Source: Rhodococcus sp. Z13
GTDB taxonomy: Bacteria > Actinomycetota > Actinomycetes > Mycobacteriales > Mycobacteriaceae
Reading direction: 5' to 3'
DNA length: 64,000 nt
Assembly (NCBI RefSeq): GCF_025837095.1
Contig: NZ_CP107551.1
Span: 62,001-126,000, forward strand
The notes under the pieces are model-generated. The model ran no database searches, was not told the origin of the DNA, and was given only the letters and a program-made list of their open reading frames with translations. Position 1 is the first letter of the stretch. Every line of letters begins with the position of its first letter. The translations under genes and the position numbers were made by a program. Below, in pieces: positions 31,203 to 39,173 of the stretch.

Positions 31203-31227
31203 GAGCTGACGAATCGACACTAAATTA

Positions 31228-31241
31228 TTCAGCGTGCTGAA
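31228..31241. promoter_or_regulatory. MarR-type operator between MMPL and MarR genes
   Basis: TTCAGC (31228-31233) and GCTGAA (31236-31241) form a perfect palindrome around GT. It lies in an AT-rich gap between divergent genes and covers the GTG start codon of the MarR gene, which suggests autorepression and a leaderless transcript. Confidence 0.65.
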
Positions 31242-31734
31242 CGATAGTGGTGAGGACGACCTCGACGCCTGGCCCACCGGGCGGTTGCTGTCCACCGCCG
31301 CCCGCCTCGTCGAGCAGGCCTGGGAACAGACGCTGCGGCAGCGGGGACTCACCCACGCCGGGGTGATCGCCCTGCACGCCGTCGCGCAGAGACCGCTCTC
31401 GCAGCGGGAGATGGCCCGCGCCTGCCGCGTGACCGACCAGACCATGAGTCGGACCGTCGACCACCTCGTGCGCGGTGGGTTCGTCACCCGCGCGGTCGAT
31501 CCCGACGACGAACGCCGGATGCGGGTGGAGATCACCCCGGCCGGTCTCGCCGAGTATCACCGGGCCCTGAAAGTGGAACGCGACGACACCGCGGACGGTG
31601 CCTCGCCCGTTGCGGTGTCCGACCCGGCGACCCTGCGCCGGTTGCTGCTCGAGATCGTTCGCGCCCACAACACTCCTCGTGACCGCGGTCCGGATACCCC
31701 GCCCGGGGCGAAACCATCCACCACAGGTGAGTGA
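31234..31734 (+). CDS. MarR-family transcriptional regulator
   Basis: A 166-residue winged-helix regulator. The recognition region reads PLSQREMARACRVTDQTMSRTVDHLVRGGFVTRAVDPDDERRMRVEITPAG, with the DPDDER wing loop characteristic of MarR proteins. MarR proteins bind palindromes as dimers and release DNA when a small molecule binds. The divergent MMPL transporter is the likely target. The GTG start lies inside the proposed operator. Confidence 0.86.
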   Translation: MLNDSGEDDLDAWPTGRLLSTAARLVEQAWEQTLRQRGLTHAGVIALHAVAQRPLSQREMARACRVTDQTMSRTVDHLVRGGFVTRAVDPDDERRMRVEITPAGLAEYHRALKVERDDTADGASPVAVSDPATLRRLLLEIVRAHNTPRDRGPDTPPGAKPSTTGE

Positions 31735-31755
31735 ACTCACGCGGTAGGGTGCCTC

Positions 31756-32526
31756 ATGGTCTCCGCCCACCGGCCCGACCTGGTCGCCACCCTGCGCGCC
31801 GCGGGCTGCGTCTTCGCCGAGGACGAAGCGCGACTGCTCCGCGAGACCGCCCGCACCGACGCCGAACTCGACCGGTTCGTGGCCCGGCGGGTCTCCGGCG
31901 AGCCCCTCGAACACGTCCTCGGCCGCGTGTCCTTCTGCGGCCTCACCCTCGTGATCCGGCCCGGGGTGTTCGTGCCCCGGCGCCGCACCGAGTTCCTCGC
32001 CCACTGCGCCGCCGAGCTCACCGCCCCCGGCGCGACGGTCGTGGACCTGTGCTGTGGCTGCGGAGCCGTGGCGGCGGCCCTCGCCGCCGCGGTCGGCGGA
32101 TGCGAGGTGCACGCCGCCGACGTCGACCCGGTCGCGACGGGCTGCGCGCGGCTCAACCTGCCACCGCACCGCGTGTTCGACGGCGATCTCTACGACGCCC
32201 TGCCCGCACGGCTGTACGGGCACGTCGACGTGCTCGTCGCCAACGCGCCGTACGTGCCGACCGGGCAGATCGCGTCGATGCCGCGTGAGGCCCGCTGCCG
32301 CGAACCCCGGCACGCCCTCGACGGCGGCACGGACGGTCTCGACGTCCACCGTCGTCTCGTCGCCGGGGCCCCGCACTGGCTCGCGCCCGGCGGCGCGTTG
32401 CTCGTCGAGGTCGCCGCACAGCAGGCGGCCGCCGCCACGGACCTCGTCACCCGGATGGGTCTCCAGGCGAGGATCCGGTCCTCCGAGGAGTTCGACGCCA
32501 CCGTGGTCGTCGGCACCCGCCGCTGA
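31756..32526 (+). CDS. HemK-like protein N5-glutamine methyltransferase
   Basis: A 256-residue SAM-dependent methyltransferase of the HemK/PrmC type. It has the N-terminal helical region (EPLEHVLGRVSFCGLTLVIRPGVFVPRRRTEFL), the SAM-binding motif TVVDLCCGCGAVAAAL and a catalytic NAPYVP in place of the usual NPPY. True PrmC methylates the glutamine of release factors. This second-type paralogue with NAPY may have another substrate, so I give no symbol. It starts 21 bp after the MarR stop and may share that transcript. It converges with rskA. Confidence 0.83.
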   Translation: MVSAHRPDLVATLRAAGCVFAEDEARLLRETARTDAELDRFVARRVSGEPLEHVLGRVSFCGLTLVIRPGVFVPRRRTEFLAHCAAELTAPGATVVDLCCGCGAVAAALAAAVGGCEVHAADVDPVATGCARLNLPPHRVFDGDLYDALPARLYGHVDVLVANAPYVPTGQIASMPREARCREPRHALDGGTDGLDVHRRLVAGAPHWLAPGGALLVEVAAQQAAAATDLVTRMGLQARIRSSEEFDATVVVGTRR

Positions 32527-32548
32527 CCTCCGCGGTGCGCGGGTCATG

Positions 32549-33352
32549 TCAATCGAGGGGGAGCTGGGCGAACATCGCCGTCGGCTGCGTCGATCCACCC
32601 GCGGGCTCGACGCTGAACCCCAGTGCCGTGGCCCCGGAGATGTCCTCGAGCACCGCGGTCGTCGACGGGGCGACGTCCTCCGGTGTCATCGTGCCCGCGG
32701 GCTGCGGACCGTCCGGCCCGATCAGCCACATCTGGTAGACGGTGCCCTCGCTCGGCGGGGCGACGTTGTTCATCACCAGCACACCGGCGTCCTCCTCCTT
32801 GGAGAACACCACCGTCGCGGTCCCGCCCCCGTCGAGCACACCCGACGACGTCCGGACGTCCTCCGCGGCGAAGACCCGCTCGGTGGTCGGCCGGTCGGTC
32901 TGCGTCCACTGCGAGGCCACCACGACCCCGCCGATCGCCACCACCGCCGCGGCCGCGGCGGCCAGCAGGAAGTTCCGGCGGCGGCCCCGGCGACGTTCGT
33001 CGAGAGAGACCGGAGGCGCAGGTGTGTCCTCGGCCGGGGACGGTGCCTCGGCCGGGGACGGTGCCTCGGCCGGGACCGGTGGCTCCACGGGCGCGTCCCT
33101 GGTGGACAGTTCGCCGTGCACCAGATCGAGCAGACGCACCCGGAGTTCCGGCGAGGGCTCGGTCGCGGTGCCCGCGGACATCGCGGCGAGGGTCTCCCGA
33201 TACTCGCGGACCTCGGCGGCGAACCGCTCGGCGGTCTCGGGGTCGGCGGCGGCGAGGCGCGCGGTGATCTCCTCGCGCTCGGCGGGTGTGACGGCGTCGA
33301 GAGCGAACACGGGCGCCATGTCGAGCAGGTCGCGGAAGTCATCGTTCGCCAT
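32549..33352 (-). CDS. rskA: Anti-sigma factor of the RskA type
   Basis: A 267-residue membrane anti-sigma factor. The N-terminal cytoplasmic part (LLDMAPVFALDAVTPAEREEITARLA) should bind SigK. An acidic Pro-rich linker with SPAEAP repeats leads to one membrane helix (NFLLAAAAAAVVAIGGVVVAS). The extracytoplasmic C-terminal domain contains YQMWLIGPDGPQPAGTMTPED and ends in SVEPAGGSTQPT, typical of RskA/anti-sigma-K proteins. In mycobacteria regulated proteolysis of RskA releases SigK. The start overlaps the end of sigK by 14 bp, ensuring coupled synthesis. Confidence 0.88.
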   Translation of the reverse strand: MANDDFRDLLDMAPVFALDAVTPAEREEITARLAAADPETAERFAAEVREYRETLAAMSAGTATEPSPELRVRLLDLVHGELSTRDAPVEPPVPAEAPSPAEAPSPAEDTPAPPVSLDERRRGRRRNFLLAAAAAAVVAIGGVVVASQWTQTDRPTTERVFAAEDVRTSSGVLDGGGTATVVFSKEEDAGVLVMNNVAPPSEGTVYQMWLIGPDGPQPAGTMTPEDVAPSTTAVLEDISGATALGFSVEPAGGSTQPTAMFAQLPLD

Positions 33353-33917
33353 CGGTGGTCACCCCCAGACAGTTCTTCAGTCGTTTGAGCCCGTCCCGGA
33401 TGCGCGACTTCACGGTCGGCAAGGGCGACGAGAGTTCTTCGGCCACCTCGGTGTACGTGAGTCCCCGGTAGTAGGCCAGTTCCACGGAGCGGCGCTGCAG
33501 GTCGGTGAGCGAACCGAGACAGTCGTTGACGCGGCGGCGGTCCTCGCGGCGGCCGACCTCCTCGCTCACCGAGTCGAAGGCCGCGTCGACGCTGATCGAA
33601 CCGTAGTGCGCCTCCCGGTCGGCTCCGGACTGTTCGCTGCGCACCCGGTCGACGGCACGGCGGTGGGCCAGCGTGATGATCCAGGCCAGCGCCGAACCCT
33701 GTCGCGGGTCGAAGTTCGCGGCCGTCCGCCAGACCTGGAGGTAGACCTCCTGCGTGGTCTCCGCGCTGTAGCCGGGATCGCGGAGCACGCGCAGCACCAT
33801 GCCGTACACCCTGCTGCGCGTGGCGTCGTAGAGTTCCGCGAACGCGGCGGGATCCTGACGAGCGACACGGGAGAGCAACTCACCGAGGGTGTGGGTGTCG
33901 CCTCCGACGCCGGTCAT
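33339..33917 (-). CDS. sigK: ECF RNA polymerase sigma factor, SigK type
   Basis: A 192-residue ECF sigma factor. Region 2 reads AFAELYDATRSRVYGMVLRVL through EVYLQVWRTAANFDPRQGSALAWIITLAHRRAVDRVR. Region 4 contains LAYYRGLTYTEVAEELSSPLPTVKSRIRDGLKRLKNCLG. The adjacent RskA-type gene and a nearby fasciclin-domain lipoprotein match the mycobacterial SigK system, where MPT70/MPT83 are main targets. ATG 33917 fits the family length; longer in-frame starts would add non-conserved sequence overlapping the promoter. Activity is probably controlled at the protein level by RskA. Confidence 0.88.
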   Translation of the reverse strand: MTGVGGDTHTLGELLSRVARQDPAAFAELYDATRSRVYGMVLRVLRDPGYSAETTQEVYLQVWRTAANFDPRQGSALAWIITLAHRRAVDRVRSEQSGADREAHYGSISVDAAFDSVSEEVGRREDRRRVNDCLGSLTDLQRRSVELAYYRGLTYTEVAEELSSPLPTVKSRIRDGLKRLKNCLGVTTDGER

Positions 33918-33942
33918 CGGCTCGATCCGCTCATCGGATGAG

Positions 33943-33971
33943 AGCCTAGCCGGACAATTGCCCCTGCTCAA
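33943..33971 (-). promoter_or_regulatory. Possible housekeeping promoter of sigK-rskA
   Basis: On the minus strand TTGAGC (33971-33966) and TAGGCT (33948-33943) are separated by 17 nt, close to -35/-10 elements of the main sigma factor. The start codon follows about 26 bp beyond the -10. No SigK-type motif was seen directly before sigK. Confidence 0.45.
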
Positions 33972-33994
33972 GGCAACCGTCTCCGACACGACCG

Positions 33995-34624
33995 TCACCC
34001 CGCCCCGGTCCGTCCCCGCACGATCGCCGAGAGCGTGAGGGGCACCCGTTCACCGCTGATCGCCGCAGTGAACGCCCGGCCGTCGGGCCGGTGCACCCCG
34101 ACGCACACGGCGAAGACGTCACCCCGCCTGGTGGCGACGTCGCTCCAGCCGACCTGCAGCGTGCGGCAGTGGGACCTCCCGTGACGGTCGTGGATCTCGA
34201 CGAGCAGGTGGGCCGGGGTCCCGTCCGGTTCGTGACACCAGAACAGATCCACGGAGTCGCCGGACGGATGCATGTCCAGCAGCGCCGTGATCCGCCCGCC
34301 CGACACTCGCAGTCCCTCGGCGGCGAGGTGGCCCTCCACCCGGTCCCGAAAGGTGTCGGCACGGAGGGTGTCGGATGGGCTCGCGGTGAAGCGGTCCCAC
34401 GGATCGAGCCGCGCGAAGGGACGCGCCCACCAGGGCAGCTCCGGCAACCGGTCGACGTCGACCGCCCAGCCGTAGCCGTACTGCTCGCGGGCGGGACGGT
34501 CGCCGGACACCGGTGTACGGCGGAGGAAGGTGCGGTAGATCGCCGGGGCGGCCGTGGCCTCACCCGACACGAGGCCGAGCTCGCTCCCGAACATCGCCGC
34601 ACCGCGGAGAAGGTCGGACAGCAT
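33995..34624 (-). CDS. Conserved-looking protein of unknown function
   Basis: A 209-residue soluble protein that I do not recognise. It starts MLSDLLRGAAMFGSELGLV and contains an aromatic segment (ELPWWARPFARLDPWDRF) and a histidine/aspartate-rich central part (LLDMHPSGDSVDLFWCHEPDGTPAHLLVEIHDRHG). No signal peptide or membrane helix is seen. ATG 34624 has a GGGGGGAG ribosome-binding site 6 nt away. An in-frame ATG at 34813 lies 7 nt after a SigK-type -10 motif, so a leaderless longer form (272 residues) is possible, although the added stretch is Arg/Pro/His-rich with poor codon use. Its place between sigK and a SigK-type promoter suggests membership of that regulon. Confidence 0.62.
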   Translation of the reverse strand: MLSDLLRGAAMFGSELGLVSGEATAAPAIYRTFLRRTPVSGDRPAREQYGYGWAVDVDRLPELPWWARPFARLDPWDRFTASPSDTLRADTFRDRVEGHLAAEGLRVSGGRITALLDMHPSGDSVDLFWCHEPDGTPAHLLVEIHDRHGRSHCRTLQVGWSDVATRRGDVFAVCVGVHRPDGRAFTAAISGERVPLTLSAIVRGRTGAG

Positions 34625-34820
34625 GAGCGTCTCCCCCCGGGCACGTGGTCTGGTCGCCGGACAGTGTGCATGTCCGCGCGACCGGCCGCGATACGAGGGT
34701 GCCGTGGACCGGACCCGTCCGGCCGGGTGCGTCCGGACCGGGCAGGTGTGGGGAGGGCGATCGCCGGGTAGCACTCGGAGGTGGGTCCGGGAGCGATCCG
34801 AGGTGGTGTGCATGACCGGT

Positions 34821-34847
34821 ATTCGGAACCGGTCGGCGAACGGATGG
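34821..34847 (-). promoter_or_regulatory. SigK-type promoter motif, minus strand
   Basis: On the minus strand CCATCC (34847-34842) is followed after 15 nt by CCGAAT (34826-34821). These hexamers equal the -35 and -10 motifs reported for mycobacterial SigK. The motif faces the unknown gene at 33995-34624 and, beyond it, sigK-rskA. Confidence 0.68.
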
Positions 34848-34893
34848 GTGCGGGCCCGGGGACGTGTCCCCGAAATTTCTTTTCCGGTCCGAC

Positions 34894-34920
34894 CCATCCG
34901 CCCCGGGACCGGCGCCGAAT
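34894..34920 (+). promoter_or_regulatory. SigK-type promoter motif, plus strand
   Basis: CCATCC (34894-34899) and CCGAAT (34915-34920) with a 15-nt spacer, the same spacing as the opposing copy 50 bp away. The fasciclin lipoprotein start codon lies 62 bp after the -10. The rest of the 34625-34982 gap shows no gene on either strand that I can support. Confidence 0.72.
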
Positions 34921-34982
34921 GACAGGTGACACACCCGATCGACGTGGCCGCCGAGGCCACGCGTCCCGAAGGGAACCGAACC

Positions 34983-35648
34983 ATGAACATCACTGCGCGA
35001 AAGAGCCTGGCCGCCGTCGGAATCGGCGCGATCTCCCTGCTGGGTGTCGCGGCGTGCTCCGACGATTCGGGCTCGGACGAGACCACCGACGTCATCGTGG
35101 AGGAGACCACGATGATGGAGACCACCACGACCACCACCTCCGCGTCCGCCGCGCCGGCGTCCGCGCCGGTCGGACCCGGGTGCGCGGACTACGCGGCGGC
35201 CAACCCCACCGGCCCCGCCTCGCTCGGCGAACTCGCGGACCAGCCGGTTGCCGAGGCCGCGGGGAACGTGCCGATGCTGACCACACTGACCCAGGCCCTG
35301 TCGGGACAGCTCAATCCCGATGTGAACCTCGTCGAGACGCTGAACGACGGAGAATTCACCGTGTTCGCGCCGGTCGACGACGCCTTCGCTGCCCTGGATC
35401 CGGCCACCGTCGAGACGCTGAAGACCGATTCGGCAATGCTGACCGACATCCTGACCTACCACGTCGTCGCGGGTGAGATCGCTCCCGCCGACATCGCCGG
35501 CACGCAGACCACCGTCCAGGGCGGCACGGTCGAGGTCACCGGTGAGGGCGAGATGTGGAAGGTCAACGACGCCAACGTCGTCTGCGGGGGTATCGAGACC
35601 GAGAACGCGACCGTCTACCTGATCGACGGCGTGCTCCTTCCGCAGTAA
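34983..35648 (+). CDS. Fasciclin-domain lipoprotein (MPT83/MPT70-like)
   Basis: A 221-residue exported lipoprotein. The signal peptide ends in a lipobox (LLGVAACS), followed by a Thr/Ser-rich linker. One fasciclin domain covers about residues 75-221: [13 protein letters not shown], the H1-like [17 protein letters not shown], the [10 protein letters not shown] segment and the closing [12 protein letters not shown]. This is the architecture of mycobacterial MPT83/MPT70, the hallmark SigK targets, and a SigK-type promoter motif lies upstream. Fasciclin domains mediate adhesion or surface interactions. ATG 34983 was chosen for its signal peptide. The lipocalin gene follows 29 bp later and is probably in the same transcript. 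Confidence 0.9.
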   Translation: MNITARKSLAAVGIGAISLLGVAACSDDSGSDETTDVIVEETTMMETTTTTTSASAAPASAPVGPGCADYAAANPTGPASLGELADQPVAEAAGNVPMLTTLTQALSGQLNPDVNLVETLNDGEFTVFAPVDDAFAALDPATVETLKTDSAMLTDILTYHVVAGEIAPADIAGTQTTVQGGTVEVTGEGEMWKVNDANVVCGGIETENATVYLIDGVLLPQ

Positions 35649-35677
35649 CCGATCGGATCCACGGAAAGGTGGACTTC

Positions 35678-36262
35678 ATGCGTGTATCCGGAATTCGGGG
35701 CCTCGCGGCGGTGGCGATCGCCGCCGCGGGCGCGCTCCTGTTCGCCGCCCCCGCCTCCGCAGCGCCCCTCACCCCTGTCGGGGAACTGGACGTGAACCGG
35801 TACGTCGGGCAGTGGTACCAGCTGGCCGCCAATCCGGCCCCGTACAACCTCGACTGCGTCCGCGACACGACAGCGTTCTACACCCTCCAGGGTGATCGTG
35901 ATGTGCGGGTGGAGAACTCGTGCACCACGATCACGGGGGCGCGTCGCGGGATCGTGGGTAACGCCCGGATCAACGACACCGCCTCGCTGCACGTGGCGTT
36001 CCCGAGCGTGCCCTTCCAGGACTCCCTGGACGGGCCGAGCAACTACATCGTTTCGTATCTCGCGGACGACTACTCGTGGGCGCTCGTCGGTGATCCGACC
36101 CGGATCTCCGGGTTCGTGCTGTCGCGGTCGCCCGTCGTGGATCGGGCCGTCTGGCAAGAGATCCGCCGCGTCGTCGAGGAGAACGGGTACAACTCGTGCC
36201 TGATGCTCACCTCACCCACCACCGAGGGGCTGCAGGAGATCCGTCCGCTCTGCACGGTCTGA
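35678..36262 (+). CDS. Lipocalin-family secreted protein
   Basis: A 194-residue exported protein of the Blc/apolipoprotein-D-like lipocalin group. The signal peptide (GLAAVAIAAAGALLFAAPASAAP) is followed by the lipocalin G-x-W signature VNRYVGQWYQLAA and the later NYIVSYLADDYSWALVG and LSRSPVV segments of the barrel. No lipobox Cys is seen, so it is probably soluble. Lipocalins bind hydrophobic ligands such as lipids or pigments. It lies directly after the fasciclin gene, 29 bp apart, and may be co-expressed under SigK. It also sits next to an SDR/photolyase group resembling light-responsive sets in other bacteria. Confidence 0.86.
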   Translation: MRVSGIRGLAAVAIAAAGALLFAAPASAAPLTPVGELDVNRYVGQWYQLAANPAPYNLDCVRDTTAFYTLQGDRDVRVENSCTTITGARRGIVGNARINDTASLHVAFPSVPFQDSLDGPSNYIVSYLADDYSWALVGDPTRISGFVLSRSPVVDRAVWQEIRRVVEENGYNSCLMLTSPTTEGLQEIRPLCTV

Positions 36263-36278
36263 CGCATCCGCTCACCGT

Positions 36279-36318
36279 TTCGCCGTCCGCTGCAACGATT
36301 GCTGCAGCGGACGGCGAA
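36279..36318. terminator. Bidirectional terminator after the lipocalin gene
   Basis: TTCGCCGTCCGCTGCA (36279-36294) pairs perfectly over 16 bp with 36303-36318 around an 8-nt loop. It lies between the lipocalin gene and the convergent SDR gene. Confidence 0.85.
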
Positions 36319-36329
36319 GTGTGTGGCGG

Positions 36330-37790
36330 TCAGCGTTCCGCGTGGGCGATGTTCTCGAGCATGCCGCGGAAGATGATGCCGTGGAAGGGAACCAGGGAGT
36401 ACCAGTAGGCCCGCCCGGCGAGGCCCCGGGGGAAGAACACGGCCCGCTGGTGCAGCCGCGACCGGCCGCCCTCCCGCGGTTCGACGCGCCATTCGAGCCA
36501 CGCCCCGCCGGGTGCGCGCATCTCCGCCCGCAACCGCAGCAGTTCGGGACGGTGGATCTCCTCGACCCGCCAGAAGTCCAGGGCGTCACCGGTGTTCAGG
36601 ACGCGGGGATGACGGCGTCCGCGGTTGGGTCCGACACCACCGGCGAACCGGTCGAGCCAGCCACGTACCGTCCACGCCAGCGGGAAGGAATACCAGCCGT
36701 TCTCGCCGCCGATGCTCTCGATCGTCGCGAACACCTCCTCGGGTGACGCATCGGAGTCGAGGCTGCGTTCGTCGGTGAAGACGACCTCGCCGGCCCAGTC
36801 CGGGTCCGACGGCAGCGGATCGGCGGGTGCGCCGACGGGGGAGGCGTCGGCCCAGGTCGTCTCCACCTCGCCGCGTTCGATCCGCCCCAGCGCCAGGCGC
36901 ACCGCGTCGCGGTAGCCGGTCAGTCCCTCCTCCGGGGGCGGGATGATCGCGTCGATGTCGTGGTTGCGCATCACCGCGTCGTTGGAGAGCGATTCGATGA
37001 GCGACCGGCCGAGCCCCGGCGGGATCGGCGTCACCAGACCGATCCACAGGCCCGCGAGTTTCGGTGTGAGAACGGGTAGTACGAGGATTCGCCGCTTCGC
37101 CAGTCCCGCGACCTCCGCGTACTGCTGCATCATCTCGCCGTAGCGCAGGACGTCCGGGCCGCCGATGTCGTAGGCGCCGCTGCGTTCGAGGGGCGCGTCG
37201 GCGGCGGCGACGAGATAGTGCAGCACGTCGCGCACCGCGATCGGCTGGATCCGGTTGTCCACCCAGCGCGGCGTGGTCATGACGGGGAGCCGGTTGCTCA
37301 GGTGCCGGATCATCTCGAACGACGCCGAACCCGAACCGATCACGACACCGGCCTGGAGTACGAGGGTGGGCACACCCGAGTCCACGAGGATGGCCCCCAC
37401 CTGGGCACGGGAGTACAGATGGGGCGACAATTCGCCCGAATCGGGATGCAGTCCACCGAGATACACGATGCGCGAGACCCCTCCGTCGCGGGCCGCCTCG
37501 GCGACGTTCTGCGCGGCCTGCTTCTCGGCGTCGACGAAGTCCTCCTTGCCGCCCATCGAGTGCACCAGGTAGTACACGACGTCGATGTCGCGGCACGCCT
37601 GCTCCAGCGACCCGCGGTCGCCGAGATCGCCGCGCACGATCTCGACGTCGCCGGCCCACGGCACGTCCTGCAACTTGCGGGGATCGCGGACCAGGACCCG
37701 GACGCGGTGGCCGGCCTCGAGCAGTCGCGGGGCCAGGCGGCCCCCGATGTATCCGGTGGCTCCCGTGACGAGGATCCGCAGCCCGCTCAC
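36330..37790 (-). CDS. NAD(P)-binding SDR with C-terminal DUF2867 domain
   Basis: A 486-residue fusion. The N-terminal atypical SDR domain shows ILVTGATGYIGGRLAPRLLEAGHRV and VVYYLVHSMGGKEDF, where the classical Tyr-x3-Lys is not conserved. The C-terminal part from about residue 330 (VFTDERSLDSDASPEEVFATIESIGGENGWYSF to ending PFHGIIFRGMLENI) matches DUF2867. The role is unknown; homologues in other bacteria lie next to photolyase genes. The GTG start overlaps the upstream gene's stop by 4 bp (GTGA), so these genes are translationally coupled. Confidence 0.85.
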   Translation of the reverse strand: MSGLRILVTGATGYIGGRLAPRLLEAGHRVRVLVRDPRKLQDVPWAGDVEIVRGDLGDRGSLEQACRDIDVVYYLVHSMGGKEDFVDAEKQAAQNVAEAARDGGVSRIVYLGGLHPDSGELSPHLYSRAQVGAILVDSGVPTLVLQAGVVIGSGSASFEMIRHLSNRLPVMTTPRWVDNRIQPIAVRDVLHYLVAAADAPLERSGAYDIGGPDVLRYGEMMQQYAEVAGLAKRRILVLPVLTPKLAGLWIGLVTPIPPGLGRSLIESLSNDAVMRNHDIDAIIPPPEEGLTGYRDAVRLALGRIERGEVETTWADASPVGAPADPLPSDPDWAGEVVFTDERSLDSDASPEEVFATIESIGGENGWYSFPLAWTVRGWLDRFAGGVGPNRGRRHPRVLNTGDALDFWRVEEIHRPELLRLRAEMRAPGGAWLEWRVEPREGGRSRLHQRAVFFPRGLAGRAYWYSLVPFHGIIFRGMLENIAHAER

Positions 37791-39151
37791 GGCTGCTCCA
37801 GGATCCGGCCGAGCTGGTGCCGCAGCGACGATTCGAGGTCGGGACGCCGGAACCGGTGCCCGTGGTCGATCAGTACCTTCGGGACGACGAACTGGCTGGC
37901 CTCCGCCAACTCCCGTGCTCCCTCGTCGCCGAGCAGCAGCCGCGGCCCGAAACCGGGCACCGGGAGCCGGGCGGGCCGGTGCAGTACCGCGGCCAGGATT
38001 CGCGTGTACTCCTCGTTGCGTACCGGTTGCGGTGCAACGGCGTTCACCGGTCCGGAGACCTCCGGATCGGCGAGGGCCCGGTGGTAGACGTCGACGAGGT
38101 CGTCGATGTCGATCCACGACAACCACTGCCGGCCGTCGCCGAGCCGCCCGCCGAGCCCGGCCGCGAAGAGCGGGCGCATCAGCTGCAGGGTGCCGCCGCG
38201 CGGGGTCTGCACGATGCCGGTGCGCACGTGCACGACCCGCAGTCCCTTCTTCTCGGCGGGACGGGTCGCTTCCTCCCAGTCGGCGACGACGTCGGCCAGG
38301 AATCCGTCGCCGCGCGACGATCCTTCGTCCAGCGGGGTGTCGCCGCGGTCGTAGCCGTACAGGCCGATCGCGGAGGCGGAAACGAAGGTGGCCGGGCCGT
38401 TGGGGGTGTGGGCGGCGAGTTCGGCGAGACGACGGGTCGGTTCGATCCGGCTGCCGCGGATCGCGGCCTTGTGGTCGTCGGTGAACCGGCCCGCGATCGA
38501 GGCCCCGGCGAGATGGACGACGGCGTCGACGCCCTCGAGCAGGTCGGGTGCGGGATCGTCCGGGTCCCAGCGGCGTTCGTCGTCGCTGCGGGGTTCGTGG
38601 CGCACCAGCCGGATCACGCGGTAGTCGCCGGTGGAGAGGAAGGCGGTCAGTGCGGTGCCCACGAGCCCGCTCGAGCCGGTGACCGCCACGGTGCCCGGCC
38701 GCACCCCCTGGTTGTGGGACCAGCGGTGGCTCGCCAGGTCGTCGGCGAGTTGGCGGTGGCGGTAACGGAAGGTCTGCGTGAGCAGGCGGCCCGGCACGGG
38801 TGTGTCCACCCGGTCGATCACACGGGTTCGGAACTCACCGGCCTCCTCGAAGCGGTGCTCGTGCCGCCACGACCCGACCAGCCTGGCCGGTTGCGACATC
38901 ACGCCCGCGTGGGCGAGCTCGTCCACGAAACGTGCAGGCGGGTCGTAGCCTTCGGGATCGTGTCGGGCGACCCAGCGCAGTCCGCCTGGCAATCCGAGGA
39001 CCGCGGTGCCGGATTCGAGCGAGGCGGACTCGGTCACGACGTCCATCGGCTGCCAGGGCGGCAGCAGCCGCCGGATCGCACCGGGACGCGAGTGCCAGTC
39101 GAACACCTCCTTGCGCGGTGCCTGGATCACGCTCGAGAACTCGATGGACAT
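37787..39151 (-). CDS. SRPBCC-SDR fusion protein of the TIGR01777 type
   Basis: A 454-residue protein. Residues 1 to about 150 look like an SRPBCC/cyclase-type ligand-binding domain (EFSSVIQAPRKEVFDWHSRPGAIRRLLPPW). From about 155 an atypical SDR follows with VAVTGSSGLVGTALTAFL, DAVVHLAGASIAGRF and the family's closing LPVPGFGPRLLLGDEGARELAEASQFVVP, typical of TIGR01777 epimerase-like proteins. The fusion order is also known in other actinomycetes. AGGAG precedes ATG 39151. It lies between photolyase and the DUF2867-SDR gene on one strand with gaps of 22 and -4 bp, so all three are likely one operon. Confidence 0.87.
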   Translation of the reverse strand: MSIEFSSVIQAPRKEVFDWHSRPGAIRRLLPPWQPMDVVTESASLESGTAVLGLPGGLRWVARHDPEGYDPPARFVDELAHAGVMSQPARLVGSWRHEHRFEEAGEFRTRVIDRVDTPVPGRLLTQTFRYRHRQLADDLASHRWSHNQGVRPGTVAVTGSSGLVGTALTAFLSTGDYRVIRLVRHEPRSDDERRWDPDDPAPDLLEGVDAVVHLAGASIAGRFTDDHKAAIRGSRIEPTRRLAELAAHTPNGPATFVSASAIGLYGYDRGDTPLDEGSSRGDGFLADVVADWEEATRPAEKKGLRVVHVRTGIVQTPRGGTLQLMRPLFAAGLGGRLGDGRQWLSWIDIDDLVDVYHRALADPEVSGPVNAVAPQPVRNEEYTRILAAVLHRPARLPVPGFGPRLLLGDEGARELAEASQFVVPKVLIDHGHRFRRPDLESSLRHQLGRILEQP

Positions 39152-39173
39152 GGCGTCTCCTCGTGCCGATCTG

